64,000 nt of DNA, taken from positions 1 through 64,000 of the forward strand of contig NZ_VIRM01000041.1 in NCBI RefSeq assembly GCF_006874475.1, in the 5' to 3' direction. Below, piece after piece: positions 25,390-33,546 of this stretch (the first letter of the stretch is position 1; the number at the start of each line of letters is the position of its first letter). The stretch is from Microbispora hainanensis (GTDB taxonomy: Bacteria; Actinomycetota; Actinomycetes; Streptosporangiales; Streptosporangiaceae). The notes beneath the pieces are model-generated. The model worked only from the letters and a program-made list of their open reading frames with translations, was not told the origin of the DNA and did not search any database. The position numbers and the translations under genes are program-made.

Positions 25390-25470
25390 CTGTCCTCCTC
25401 GCCGCGTTTCCCGGCCGGGTCTGCCGCCCGATGCCTTCGAGGCTACCGTCTCGTTACTCGCTTGCTGCCT

Positions 25471-25854
25471 TCACCTGGGATTCGAGCGCGCGCCGACCAC
25501 GTCGAGGGCCTCCGCGAGGCTCGGCGCGACGGTGAAGGCGCTGATCAGCCCGGTGAGTTTGAAGATCTTCGCCAGCCGGTCGTTCGGGGCCGCCAGCGTC
25601 ACCGCGCCGTCCCGCTCCTGCAGCAGCTTCCGTACGGACAGCAGGATCCGGAGGCCCGTGGAGTCGCAGAAGCTCACGCCGCTCAGGTCGAGGACGAGCT
25701 CGCGATGGCCCTCGCCGACGAGCGCCTCGACGTCCCGGCGCAACGGCTCGGCGTTCGTGTAGTCCAGGGCGCCGTCGAGCGCGGCGACCAGCACATGGTC
25801 GGCGACCGGGGCGGACACGGGGGTCAGGACGACGGCGGTGGTCACGGGGCACAC
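25471..25854 (-). CDS. STAS-domain anti-anti-sigma factor
   Basis: A 127-residue protein with a single STAS domain: the phosphorylatable Ser is in DLSGVSFCDSTGLRIL (about residues 57-72), and LAKIFKLTGL follows. It should be switched by the neighbouring RsbW-like kinase. The GTG at 25852-25854 or a GTG nine bases later could start it. The upstream region contains a direct repeat and a strong palindrome. Confidence 0.84.
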   Translation of the reverse strand: MCPVTTAVVLTPVSAPVADHVLVAALDGALDYTNAEPLRRDVEALVGEGHRELVLDLSGVSFCDSTGLRILLSVRKLLQERDGAVTLAAPNDRLAKIFKLTGLISAFTVAPSLAEALDVVGARSNPR

Positions 25855-25912
25855 CTCGGCGGACGCTGCGAGGAACAGGGATTCGTCAGTTTAGAACAGC
25901 GGTGCCTCCCTA

Positions 25913-25956
25913 CCGGGGCGTACGGCATGCGGGACCGGGGCGTACGGCATGCGGGT
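25913..25956. repeat. 22-bp direct repeat, two copies
   Basis: The unit starting CCGGGGCGTACGGCATGC is present twice head to tail, 59 to 102 bases upstream of the STAS start and directly beside the palindrome at 25957-25982. Confidence 0.85.
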
Positions 25957-25982
25957 CAAGAAACGCCATATGGGGTTTCTTG
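25957..25982. promoter_or_regulatory. 26-bp near-perfect palindrome, candidate operator
   Basis: Arms CAAGAAAC and GTTTCTTG flank G-CCATATGG-G. Only one symmetric position pair does not match. It is AT-rich in a GC-rich genome and sits in the divergent gap between the STAS and YbdK-type genes. Confidence 0.5.
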
Positions 25983-26040
25983 CCCGATGGTCGGGGGATT
26001 GGGGGACTAATCGACTGGGCCGCTCCTGAAAAGACCGCTT

Positions 26041-27231
26041 ATGCCAGACGTGACAAGGGAGGTCCAGTTTGACGCCATGCACGGACTCTCCCTCGTCGCG
26101 CAGGCACCGGTGAGTGCGGCGACGCTCACACTCGGTGTCGAGGAGGAGTTCCTGCTCGCCGACCCGCGGACCGGACGGGTCGTCCCCGCGGCGCGGGAGA
26201 TCCGCGAGCGGGCGGCAGGGCCGGGGGCGGATCGGCTGGTGTTCGAACTGACACAGTTTCAGCTGGAGAGCAACAGCGCCGTGCACACCACCTTGCGTGA
26301 TCTGCACGGAGACCTGCTGGACATGCGCCGCGCCGCCGCGCGCGCCGCCGAGAGCGCAGGGCTCGCACTCATCGCGAGCGGCACCGCCCTGGACGGCAAC
26401 GCGGGAGTGCCGCCGCTGTCGTCGTGCCCGCGCTATGCGGCCATGCTCCGACAGTTCGGGGCGATCATGGACCGTCAGGGCGTCTGCGGCTGCCACATCC
26501 ACGTCGGGATCGCCGACCGCGAGGAGGCGGTGCGGGTCAGCAACCACCTGCGGCCCTGGCTGCCGGTGCTGCAGGCGCTCGCGGCCAACTCGCCGATCGC
26601 GGACGGCCGGGACACCGGTCATGCGAGCTGGCGTGCGCTGATGATGGGCAGGTGGCCGAGCGCGGAGCCGCCGCCGTTCTTCCGCTCGGCCGAGCACTAC
26701 GAGAGCCTGGTCGCCGGCATGCTCGCCGGGGGCACGATCCTCGACCGCGGGATGATCTACTGGCTGGTCCGTCCGTCCGATCACGTGCCGACGCTGGAGA
26801 TCCGCGCGGCCGACGTCTGCCCGACGGCCGGGGAGACCGTGCTGCTCGCCGGGCTGGTGCGGGGGCTGGCCGAGACGGCGCTGCGCCAGGTGCGGGCCGG
26901 CATGCCCGCCCCCGACGTCGAGGACACCCTGCTGCGGGCGGCCTACTGGAAGGCCGCCCATGACGGCGTGGACGGCGAAGCCCTCGATCTGCTCACGGGA
27001 AGCAGCGTCTCGGGAGTGCCGGCCTGGCGGCTGGTCGATCGCCTGCTCGAACACGTGCGGCCGGTGCTGGAGGAGAACGGCGACTGGACGCCGCTGACCG
27101 ACCAGATCGAGCGCGTACGCCGCAGCGGGTCCGGGGCGGCGCGTCAGCGGGCGGCGTACGCCCGGCGTGGCCGGCTGGCCGACGTGGCCGAGCTGCTCAC
27201 GGCGCAGACGACCGCCTCCTGCTGGGCCTGA
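26041..27231 (+). CDS. YbdK-type carboxylate-amine ligase (glutamate-cysteine ligase 2 family)
   Basis: A 396-residue cytoplasmic enzyme: LTLGVEEEFLLADP marks the N-terminus of the catalytic fold, FELTQFQLESNSAV the substrate/metal region, GVCGCHIHVGI the next, and PTLEIRAADVCPT the end of the core. Proteins of this family have weak glutamate-cysteine ligase activity; in actinobacteria, which use mycothiol, the true product is uncertain. An in-frame ATG at 26077 would give a start nearer to the conserved region. Divergent from the STAS gene. Confidence 0.84.
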   Translation: MPDVTREVQFDAMHGLSLVAQAPVSAATLTLGVEEEFLLADPRTGRVVPAAREIRERAAGPGADRLVFELTQFQLESNSAVHTTLRDLHGDLLDMRRAAARAAESAGLALIASGTALDGNAGVPPLSSCPRYAAMLRQFGAIMDRQGVCGCHIHVGIADREEAVRVSNHLRPWLPVLQALAANSPIADGRDTGHASWRALMMGRWPSAEPPPFFRSAEHYESLVAGMLAGGTILDRGMIYWLVRPSDHVPTLEIRAADVCPTAGETVLLAGLVRGLAETALRQVRAGMPAPDVEDTLLRAAYWKAAHDGVDGEALDLLTGSSVSGVPAWRLVDRLLEHVRPVLEENGDWTPLTDQIERVRRSGSGAARQRAAYARRGRLADVAELLTAQTTASCWA

Positions 27232-27243
27232 CCTGGGCCCTGC

Positions 27244-28692
27244 TCACTCCGAGACGACGCGCAGCGTATTCAGGGCGGGGTCGCTGGAGTCGGGAATGTA
27301 CATGCCGCCCGCGAGCCCGCTGGTCAGGTAGCTCAGCACCGGCTGGGTGATGCGCTCGCCGGGGCACAGGGCGGGCGCGCCGGGCGGGTAGGGCGTCACC
27401 ATCTCGGCCGCGATCCGGCCCACCGCCTGACCGGTCGGCACGTTCTCGACCCGGCCGAAGAACGCGTCCCTGGGCAGCATCGCGATGTCCAGCTCCAGCT
27501 CGCCCGGCTCGGGCACGTCGATCTCGGCCGCGGGCGGCAGATCGCGGGCCGACGACAGGGCGCGCAGCGCGTCGAGCAGCCGGCCGGCCGTCTCCTCGCT
27601 GTCGGCGACGGTGATCTCGGCGCTGACGCGGCGGTGGTCGCTCAGCGCGAGGTTGACGTGGCAGCGCTCGCGCAGCCAGTCGTTGGCGTGGTAGCCGTCG
27701 ACGCCGAGCCCCGACACGTCGATCACGATCTTCAGCGGGTCCACGTCGAAGGCGCGGGTGTTCTCCTTGCTCAGCACCCACAGGCCGGGCATCTTGTCGA
27801 TCTCCCGGCGGACCGACTCCGCGAGCTCCAGCGTGCGGTCGAGCAGGCCCTTGCCGTGCTCCACCATCTGCCTGCGCCAGCCGTCGAGCGCGGCGTAGAT
27901 CAGCGTGGAGGGGCTGGTCGTGCCGAGCAGGTCCTCGCGGGCCTTGAGCACGACCGGGTCCACCCGGTTGCCCTGGAGGTGGAACACCGAGGTCTGCTCC
28001 AGTCCGTTGCCCATCTTGTGGACGCTCGTCACGCACAGGTCGGCCCCGGCGTTCATGCCCCACCTGGGCAGGTCGTCGTGGAACGGCAGGTGGGCGCCCC
28101 AGGCCTCGTCCACGATGAAGGTCCGGTCATACCTGCGGCACACCTCGTTGATGCCCTCCAGGTCGCCGCAGGTGCCGTAGTCCACCGGGGTGGCGACGAT
28201 GACGCCCTTGGCGTCGGGGGCCGCCTCGAACGCCTCCGCCACCGCCTGCGGCGTGGGCGGGTAGGACATGTGCAGCTCGCCGTCCCAGTCCCCGTGCACC
28301 CAGACGGGCTGGACGCCGCTCAGGATCAGTGCCGAGATGACCGACTTGTGGGAGTTGCGGGCGACCAGCAGCTTCTCGCCGGGCCCGGCCACGGAGAGCA
28401 TGGCGCTCTTGACCGACAGGGAGCTGCCGCAGGTGGAGAAGAACGCGTGCTCGGCGTTGACCGCCTCCGCCATGAGCCGCTGCGCCTGTTGGAGCACGCC
28501 GCCGGTCTGCAACCGGTCGTCCAGGCCGTTCATGACCATCACGTCGGCCCTGAAGAGGTCCTCGCCCAGGACGTCCAGAGCCCGTGGATCTACCCCTCGC
28601 CCCTGCTTGTGGCCCGGAGGCGTGAAGTTGATGTCTCCCCTCCGGCGATAGGCGACGAGCGCCTCCAGCACGGGTGCGCGGGATTGATCCAT
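27244..28692 (-). CDS. PLP-dependent Orn/Lys/Arg decarboxylase family enzyme
   Basis: A 482-residue fold-type I decarboxylase. INFTPPGHKQGRG near residue 20 is the family start, FFSTCGSSLSVKSAM holds the PLP phosphate loop, DEAWGAH the PLP-pyridine Asp, and SVHKMGNGLEQTSVFH the Schiff-base Lys; the C-terminal domain contains PYPPGAPALCPGE. It would make a polyamine (agmatine, cadaverine or putrescine). ATG 28690-28692 was chosen because GAAGGGAA is well placed before it. It ends 12 bases from the convergent YbdK-type gene. Confidence 0.86.
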   Translation of the reverse strand: MDQSRAPVLEALVAYRRRGDINFTPPGHKQGRGVDPRALDVLGEDLFRADVMVMNGLDDRLQTGGVLQQAQRLMAEAVNAEHAFFSTCGSSLSVKSAMLSVAGPGEKLLVARNSHKSVISALILSGVQPVWVHGDWDGELHMSYPPTPQAVAEAFEAAPDAKGVIVATPVDYGTCGDLEGINEVCRRYDRTFIVDEAWGAHLPFHDDLPRWGMNAGADLCVTSVHKMGNGLEQTSVFHLQGNRVDPVVLKAREDLLGTTSPSTLIYAALDGWRRQMVEHGKGLLDRTLELAESVRREIDKMPGLWVLSKENTRAFDVDPLKIVIDVSGLGVDGYHANDWLRERCHVNLALSDHRRVSAEITVADSEETAGRLLDALRALSSARDLPPAAEIDVPEPGELELDIAMLPRDAFFGRVENVPTGQAVGRIAAEMVTPYPPGAPALCPGERITQPVLSYLTSGLAGGMYIPDSSDPALNTLRVVSE

Positions 28693-28736
28693 GTCCGTGT
28701 TCCCTTCCCCCGCACGACGGGCGCAGGCGGCCGGAA

Positions 28737-28765
28737 GCCCCCGCCCTCGGCCGGAGGACGGGGGC
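28737..28765 (-). terminator. Hairpin between STAS and decarboxylase genes
   Basis: GCCCCCG and CGGGGGC arms with an inner CCTC/GAGG extension form a strong stem 20 bases after the STAS stop on the minus strand. It may end the STAS transcript before the decarboxylase. Confidence 0.5.
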
Positions 28766-28784
28766 GCGGCGGTCAATCGGGCAT

Positions 28785-29165
28785 TCAGACCATGGACACG
28801 TCCTGTGAGGCCGACAGCACCATGGCGGCGACGGCCTCGACGGGTGTGCCGTCGATGACGAACGTGTCGCGCAGCCGGGTCGCCTCAAGGACGATCTTCA
28901 AGATGCCGTGAACTCCGGTGAGCCGCATGCAACCGGCGGCCTTCTCGATGTCGTCCCGGGCGTCCAGCAGCGCTTCGAGGCCGCAGGAGTCGCAGAACCG
29001 CAGACCGGACGCGTCCACCACGATCCTGATGCGACCCTGGCGGACAAGATTCCTGATCGCCCTCCGGAGCGTGTCCCCGCTGGCGATGTCGAGTTCACCT
29101 CGCAGCGCGACCACGACGGCCGGCTGGTGATCGCTCACAGTAATCTCGAGCTGCTGCGTTGTCAT
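28785..29165 (-). CDS. STAS-domain protein (anti-anti-sigma type)
   Basis: A 126-residue STAS protein with VVALRGELDIASGD and DASGLRFCDSCGLEALL, the Ser of FCDS being the likely phosphosite; the usual Thr after it is Cys. I chose the ATG at 29163-29165 with GAAGG eight bases before it; an ATG 18 bases earlier is also open. No partner kinase is adjacent, so it may interact with the RsbW-like protein at 24937. Confidence 0.8.
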   Translation of the reverse strand: MTTQQLEITVSDHQPAVVVALRGELDIASGDTLRRAIRNLVRQGRIRIVVDASGLRFCDSCGLEALLDARDDIEKAAGCMRLTGVHGILKIVLEATRLRDTFVIDGTPVEAVAAMVLSASQDVSMV

Positions 29166-29658
29166 ATACGCGCCTTCATCCATATTTTTCGGGCGTACTG
29201 TCTTAAGCGACGCTACCCGGCAGAGTGTCAGGTCCCGGTAATGCGCGACGGTCGATGGTATGCGGGTCAGTCCGGCAATCCCACCTGAACACCAGAATGT
29301 GGCAAATAGGTAAAGAAGATGGGCCTCGTGGCGATCTCAGCGGATGCGTCCCGAACGTCCCGGGATCGGGGGGAACCCCTGTCCAGTCGGGGTTCCCGGC
29401 CTTCGGATGATCGCCGGAGGCGGACGTCCGTCGCGGCGGCCGGTGCAGTGCCCGGCATAGTGACCGGTGCAGTCCGGCCGGTCTCGCGGAGGCGAGACTG
29501 GAGTTCTTCAAATATATCAGCTAGCCAGACAAATGAGGCATAAACCGCCTTTCTCGGTTAATGCTTACTCTTCCCATTCCTTCTTGAGGTGCCCATTACC
29601 GGCCATGCCGGGCGCTTGACCCGTCCGTGCACGGCCAGAGGGCCGATCCCCGGTCCGC
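29166..29658. other. 493-bp gap without a convincing gene
   Basis: No frame here looks protein-coding. 29166-29215 and 29510-29580 are AT-richer and may carry the promoter of the STAS gene and downstream signals of the GH42 operon. I saw no strong hairpin or repeat. Confidence 0.4.
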
Positions 29659-31566
29659 CTACGGGCGTACGACGACGTATCCGCCGGGGTCGAGCCTGCC
29701 GTCGACGGGCTTGCCGGTGATCAGGTCGGTGCCGTGGAGTGGCACCGGCTGCTCGTCGTCCGTGTGGTTCACGGCGAAGACCAGATCCCGCCGGCGTACG
29801 ACCTCGACGCCGGGGACGCCGCTCCCGGCCAGCCCGGCGCGGGCGAGGACCCGCGCATAGCCGGAGTCGTCGAGCCGCGTCGAGACGTACCACGCCGTGC
29901 CGCGGCCACGGCGGTGGCACGTGACGGCGGGCCCGCCCCCGGGATAGCGGGCGACCGCCCCGGCCCCGTCGAGGTGGACGACCTCGCTCCACAGGGTCGC
30001 GCGGCCGAATTCCGGCAGTTCGACCGGCTGGTCGAGCGGGCGGAACTCCTCCACGGCGATGCCGAGGATGTCGCGCAGCGCCCCCGGATAGCCGCCCAGC
30101 CTGATCCGGGTGTGCTCGTCGGCGATCCCGCTGAAGAACGACACGACGAGCGTGCCGCCGCCCTCCACGTACGCGGCGAGGTTGCGGGCGGCCTCGTCGG
30201 AGATCAGATAGAGGCTCGGCACGAGGACCGCGCGGTAGGCCGGCAGATCGTGCGACGGATGGACGAAGCAGGCGGCGACGCCCTGCCGCCACAGCACCCG
30301 GTGGGCCTGCTGGACGGCCGCGAGATAGTCGATCTCGCCGGACGGCAGGCCGGGCCCCTGGACGGCCCACCATGCCTCCTCGTCCCACAGGATCGCGGCC
30401 TCCGCGTCGATGAGCGGCCCGTCGACCGGCGCGGGGAGTTGTGCGAGCGCCTCGCCCAGGGCGCAGACCTCACGGAAGACGCGGGAGTCCGGGCCGGTGT
30501 GCGGCACCATGCCCGGATGCCACTGCTCGGCGCCGCCGCGGGAGGCCCGCCACTGGAAGAACATCACGCCCGTCGAGCCCCGGGCCACGTGCTGCAGGCT
30601 GTGCCTCGCGATCTCGCCGGGCTCCTTGGGCCCCTTGCGCGGGCCCAGGACGTACCCCGTGGCCTGCTCCATCAGCAGCCAGGGCCGCCCGCCCGCCCAC
30701 GAGCGGGCCAGATCGGCGGTGAAGGCCGTCTGCTCGGCCGCCGCCATGCCCTGCCCCGAGGGATAGTCGTCGACGGCGACCAGGTCCACCTCGCGCGACC
30801 ACTTCCAGTGATCGACGGAGGCCCAGCCGGCCGGCACGTAGTTGGTGGTGACCGGCACCCCGGGGGTCAGTTCGCGCAGCAGGTCGCGCTGCTCGCGGAA
30901 GTGGGCGAGCATCTCGTCGGCGACGAACCGGCGGAAGTCGAGCGCCTGCGCCGGGTTGGGGAGATACTGCGTCGCCCGGGGCGGGGTGATCTGCGCCCAG
31001 TCCGAGTAGTGCTGGCCCCAGAACGCGGTCGTCCAGGCGTCGTTCAGCCCGTCGAGGCCGCCGTACCGCTCCCGCAGCCAGGCGCGGAACGCCGCGGCGG
31101 CGTGGTCGCAGTGGCAGGGCGTGCCGTACTCGTTGTGCACGTGCCACATCGCAAGCGCGGGGTGGTCGTGGTAGCGCTCGCCGAGGGCGCGGGTGATCCG
31201 CAGCGACGCCTCACGGTAGGCCGGGGCGCTCACGCAGTAGGTGTCGCGGCTGCCGTGCGTGAGCCGTACGCCGTCCCGGGTGACGGTCAGGGCGTCGGGG
31301 TGCGCCAGGGAGAACCACGGTGGAGGAGAGGCGGTCGGGACGGCCAGGTCCACCCGGATCCCGCCGTCGGCGAGCAGGTCGAGCACCCGGTCGAGCCAGC
31401 CGAAGGTGTATCGGCCCTCGGACGGCTCCAGCCGCGACCAGGAGAAGACGCCGACGGTGACGAGGTTGACGCCCGCCCGGCGCATGAGCGCGACGTCCTC
31501 GGCCCAGACCTCCTCGGGCCACTGCTCCGGGTTGTAGTCCCCTCCGTACCACAACGGCATGCACAT
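29659..31566 (-). CDS. Glycoside hydrolase family 42 beta-galactosidase
   Basis: A 635-residue cytoplasmic beta-galactosidase. It begins MPLWYGGDYNPEQW after a possible two-codon extension, has the acid/base Glu in HVHNEYG (about residue 148) and the nucleophile in LLMEQATGYV (about residue 315), followed by the trimerisation domain and a small C-terminal beta domain. A zinc-site cysteine segment (CHCDHA) is visible. The ATG at 31558-31560 is an equal alternative to 31566. It is the last gene of a sugar-importer operon, separated from the transporter by a stable hairpin, and should split the imported galactoside. Confidence 0.9.
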   Translation of the reverse strand: MCMPLWYGGDYNPEQWPEEVWAEDVALMRRAGVNLVTVGVFSWSRLEPSEGRYTFGWLDRVLDLLADGGIRVDLAVPTASPPPWFSLAHPDALTVTRDGVRLTHGSRDTYCVSAPAYREASLRITRALGERYHDHPALAMWHVHNEYGTPCHCDHAAAAFRAWLRERYGGLDGLNDAWTTAFWGQHYSDWAQITPPRATQYLPNPAQALDFRRFVADEMLAHFREQRDLLRELTPGVPVTTNYVPAGWASVDHWKWSREVDLVAVDDYPSGQGMAAAEQTAFTADLARSWAGGRPWLLMEQATGYVLGPRKGPKEPGEIARHSLQHVARGSTGVMFFQWRASRGGAEQWHPGMVPHTGPDSRVFREVCALGEALAQLPAPVDGPLIDAEAAILWDEEAWWAVQGPGLPSGEIDYLAAVQQAHRVLWRQGVAACFVHPSHDLPAYRAVLVPSLYLISDEAARNLAAYVEGGGTLVVSFFSGIADEHTRIRLGGYPGALRDILGIAVEEFRPLDQPVELPEFGRATLWSEVVHLDGAGAVARYPGGGPAVTCHRRGRGTAWYVSTRLDDSGYARVLARAGLAGSGVPGVEVVRRRDLVFAVNHTDDEQPVPLHGTDLITGKPVDGRLDPGGYVVVRP

Positions 31567-31582
31567 GCCCTTCTTTTGGGGC

Positions 31583-31616
31583 GACGCCCCGCCGGTGGGA
31601 GGCGCGGCGGGGCGTC
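31583..31616 (-). terminator. Intra-operon hairpin between transporter and GH42 genes
   Basis: A perfect 11-bp stem (GACGCCCCGCC with GGCGGGGCGTC) and 12-base loop fills the 79-base gap. It may partly terminate or stabilise the mRNA, making more transporter than enzyme. Confidence 0.5.
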
Positions 31617-31645
31617 GGGTCGCGGAGTGGAGCGTCCGGGGAAGG

Positions 31646-32557
31646 TCAGCCCTTGATGGCGCCGATGATGACGCCCTTGGTGAAGTGACGCTGCACGAAC
31701 GGATAGATGACGAGGGCGGGCAGGACGGCGATGGCGACGATGGCCATCTTGATCGCGAGAGTGGGCGGCGCGACGTGGCCGAAGCCGTTCACGCCCACGG
31801 TGGCCGTCGGCAGCGGGTTGGAGTCCACGACGTACGACCGCAGGATCAGGGCCAGCGGCCATTTGCGGGTGTCGTCGATGTAGAGCATGGCGTTGAACCA
31901 CGCGTTCCAGTAGCCGACCGCGTAGAACAGGCCGATGACCGCCGTGACCGCCTTCGACAGCGGCAGCACGATCCGCCACAGGATGCGGAACTCCCCGGCG
32001 CCGTCGATGCGGGCGCTGTCGAGCAGCTCGCGCGGGATGTTCATGAAGAACGCGCGCAGCACGACGACGTTGAACGCCGACACGGCCGACGGCAGGATCA
32101 GCGACCAGTACGAGTCCTTCAGCCCGAGCGAGGCGACCATCAGGTAGGCCGGGATCAGGCCGGGGAAGAACACGAACATCAGCAGCACGCAGAACAGGAT
32201 CGGCCGGTGGAACAGCGTGCCCGGCCGCGACAGCGCGTACGCCCCGAGGACGCTGACGCCGAGGCTGACCGTGGTGCCGGCGAGGGTGACGCCGGTGCTG
32301 ACCAGCACCGCGCGGCTGACCACGCTGTCGGAGAAGATCTGGCGGTACGCGTCGAACGTGATGCCGTCCGGCACCAGCACCAGGCCGCCGACGCGGTTCA
32401 CCGTGTCGGCGGACGACAGGCTGGTCAGCACGATCGTGTAGAGCGGCAGCAGCACGGCGAGCACGATGAGCGCGAGCGCGCCGCCCTTGCCGATCCGGCC
32501 CGCGACCGAGCCCGGCTCCTCCCAGGGCGCGAGCCCGGAGACCTTCGTCTTGGTCAT
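31646..32557 (-). CDS. Sugar ABC importer permease (MalG/LplC type)
   Basis: A 303-residue membrane protein with about six helices. The EAA loop reads ELLDSARIDGAGEFRILWRIVLPLSKA (about residues 190-216; only part is quoted in family alignments). It is the second permease of a carbohydrate importer, overlapping the first permease gene by four bases. The N-terminal 20 residues are cytoplasmic. Confidence 0.88.
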   Translation of the reverse strand: MTKTKVSGLAPWEEPGSVAGRIGKGGALALIVLAVLLPLYTIVLTSLSSADTVNRVGGLVLVPDGITFDAYRQIFSDSVVSRAVLVSTGVTLAGTTVSLGVSVLGAYALSRPGTLFHRPILFCVLLMFVFFPGLIPAYLMVASLGLKDSYWSLILPSAVSAFNVVVLRAFFMNIPRELLDSARIDGAGEFRILWRIVLPLSKAVTAVIGLFYAVGYWNAWFNAMLYIDDTRKWPLALILRSYVVDSNPLPTATVGVNGFGHVAPPTLAIKMAIVAIAVLPALVIYPFVQRHFTKGVIIGAIKG

Positions 32558-33546
32558 GATCGCGAGTACACCCCCCGTTCGCCCAGGGCGTGCGCCACCC
32601 GGTTAGCCACCAGGATGAGCACCAGCCCGACCAGGCCCTTGAACAGCCCGGCCGCCGCGCCGTAGCCGAAGTCGCCGGTGCGCAGGCCGGACCAGTAGAC
32701 GAAGGTGTCGAAGACCTCCGACACCTTGCTGCCGACCGCGCTGCGCTGCAGCATGAACTGCTCGAAACCGACGTTGAGCGCGTCGCCGAGCCGCAGGATC
32801 AGCAGCAGCACGATGACCGGCCGCAGGCCCGGCAGCGTGATGTGCCACATGCGGCGCCACCGGCGGGCCCCGTCGACCGCGGCGGCCTCGTACAGGTTCT
32901 GGTCGAGCGTGCTGAGCGCGGCGAGGAACACGATCGCGCCCCAGCCGGCGTCCTTCCAGACCGTCTCCGCGGTCACGAGCAGGATGAACGTGTCGGAGTT
33001 CGTCATCCAGTCGATCCCGGAGTATCCGTGGTCGCGCAGGATCTGCGCGACGAGGCCGGCGCCGCCGAACATCTGCTGGAAGATCGCGACCACCAGCACC
33101 CACGAGAAGAAGTGGGGCAGATAGACGACGCCCTGGATGAACGCCCGCAGCCGCCCGGAGACCACGCTGTTGAGCAGCAGCGCGAGCGCGATCGGCACCG
33201 GGAAGTAGAAGACGAGCTGGAACGCGGTGATGCCCAGGGTGTTCACGATCGCCCGGATGAACTGCGGGTCGCCGAACAGCTGGGCGAAGTTGGTGAAACC
33301 GATGATCGGGCTGCCCGGGATGCCGCCGCTGAACGGGTTGTAGTCCTGGAAGGCGATGACGTTGCCCAGCGCCGGGACCCACCAGAAGGCGGTGACGAGC
33401 ACCAGCATCGGCATGGCCATGACCAGCAGCGGCCAGTCGCGGCGCAGCCGGTCCCTGAAGGCGCCCCGTCGTGCCGCGGCCGGTCCGGCCTGGGTCGCCC
33501 CGGGCCGGACCTCCGCCACGCTCCCCGTGTCCGCGTTCGCGCTCAC
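32554..33546 (-). CDS. Sugar ABC importer permease (LplB type)
   Basis: A 330-residue first permease with about six helices; the EAA loop contains LYEAAAVDGARRWRRMWHI. The start GTG at 33544-33546 overlaps the stop of the binding-protein gene (GTGA), though the frame stays open upstream. The family imports oligosaccharides such as those freed from plant polymers; lipo-, rhamnogalacturonan- and galactoside transporters belong here. No ATPase gene is in the operon, so a shared MsiK-type ATPase is expected elsewhere. Confidence 0.88.
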   Translation of the reverse strand: MSANADTGSVAEVRPGATQAGPAAARRGAFRDRLRRDWPLLVMAMPMLVLVTAFWWVPALGNVIAFQDYNPFSGGIPGSPIIGFTNFAQLFGDPQFIRAIVNTLGITAFQLVFYFPVPIALALLLNSVVSGRLRAFIQGVVYLPHFFSWVLVVAIFQQMFGGAGLVAQILRDHGYSGIDWMTNSDTFILLVTAETVWKDAGWGAIVFLAALSTLDQNLYEAAAVDGARRWRRMWHITLPGLRPVIVLLLILRLGDALNVGFEQFMLQRSAVGSKVSEVFDTFVYWSGLRTGDFGYGAAAGLFKGLVGLVLILVANRVAHALGERGVYSRS

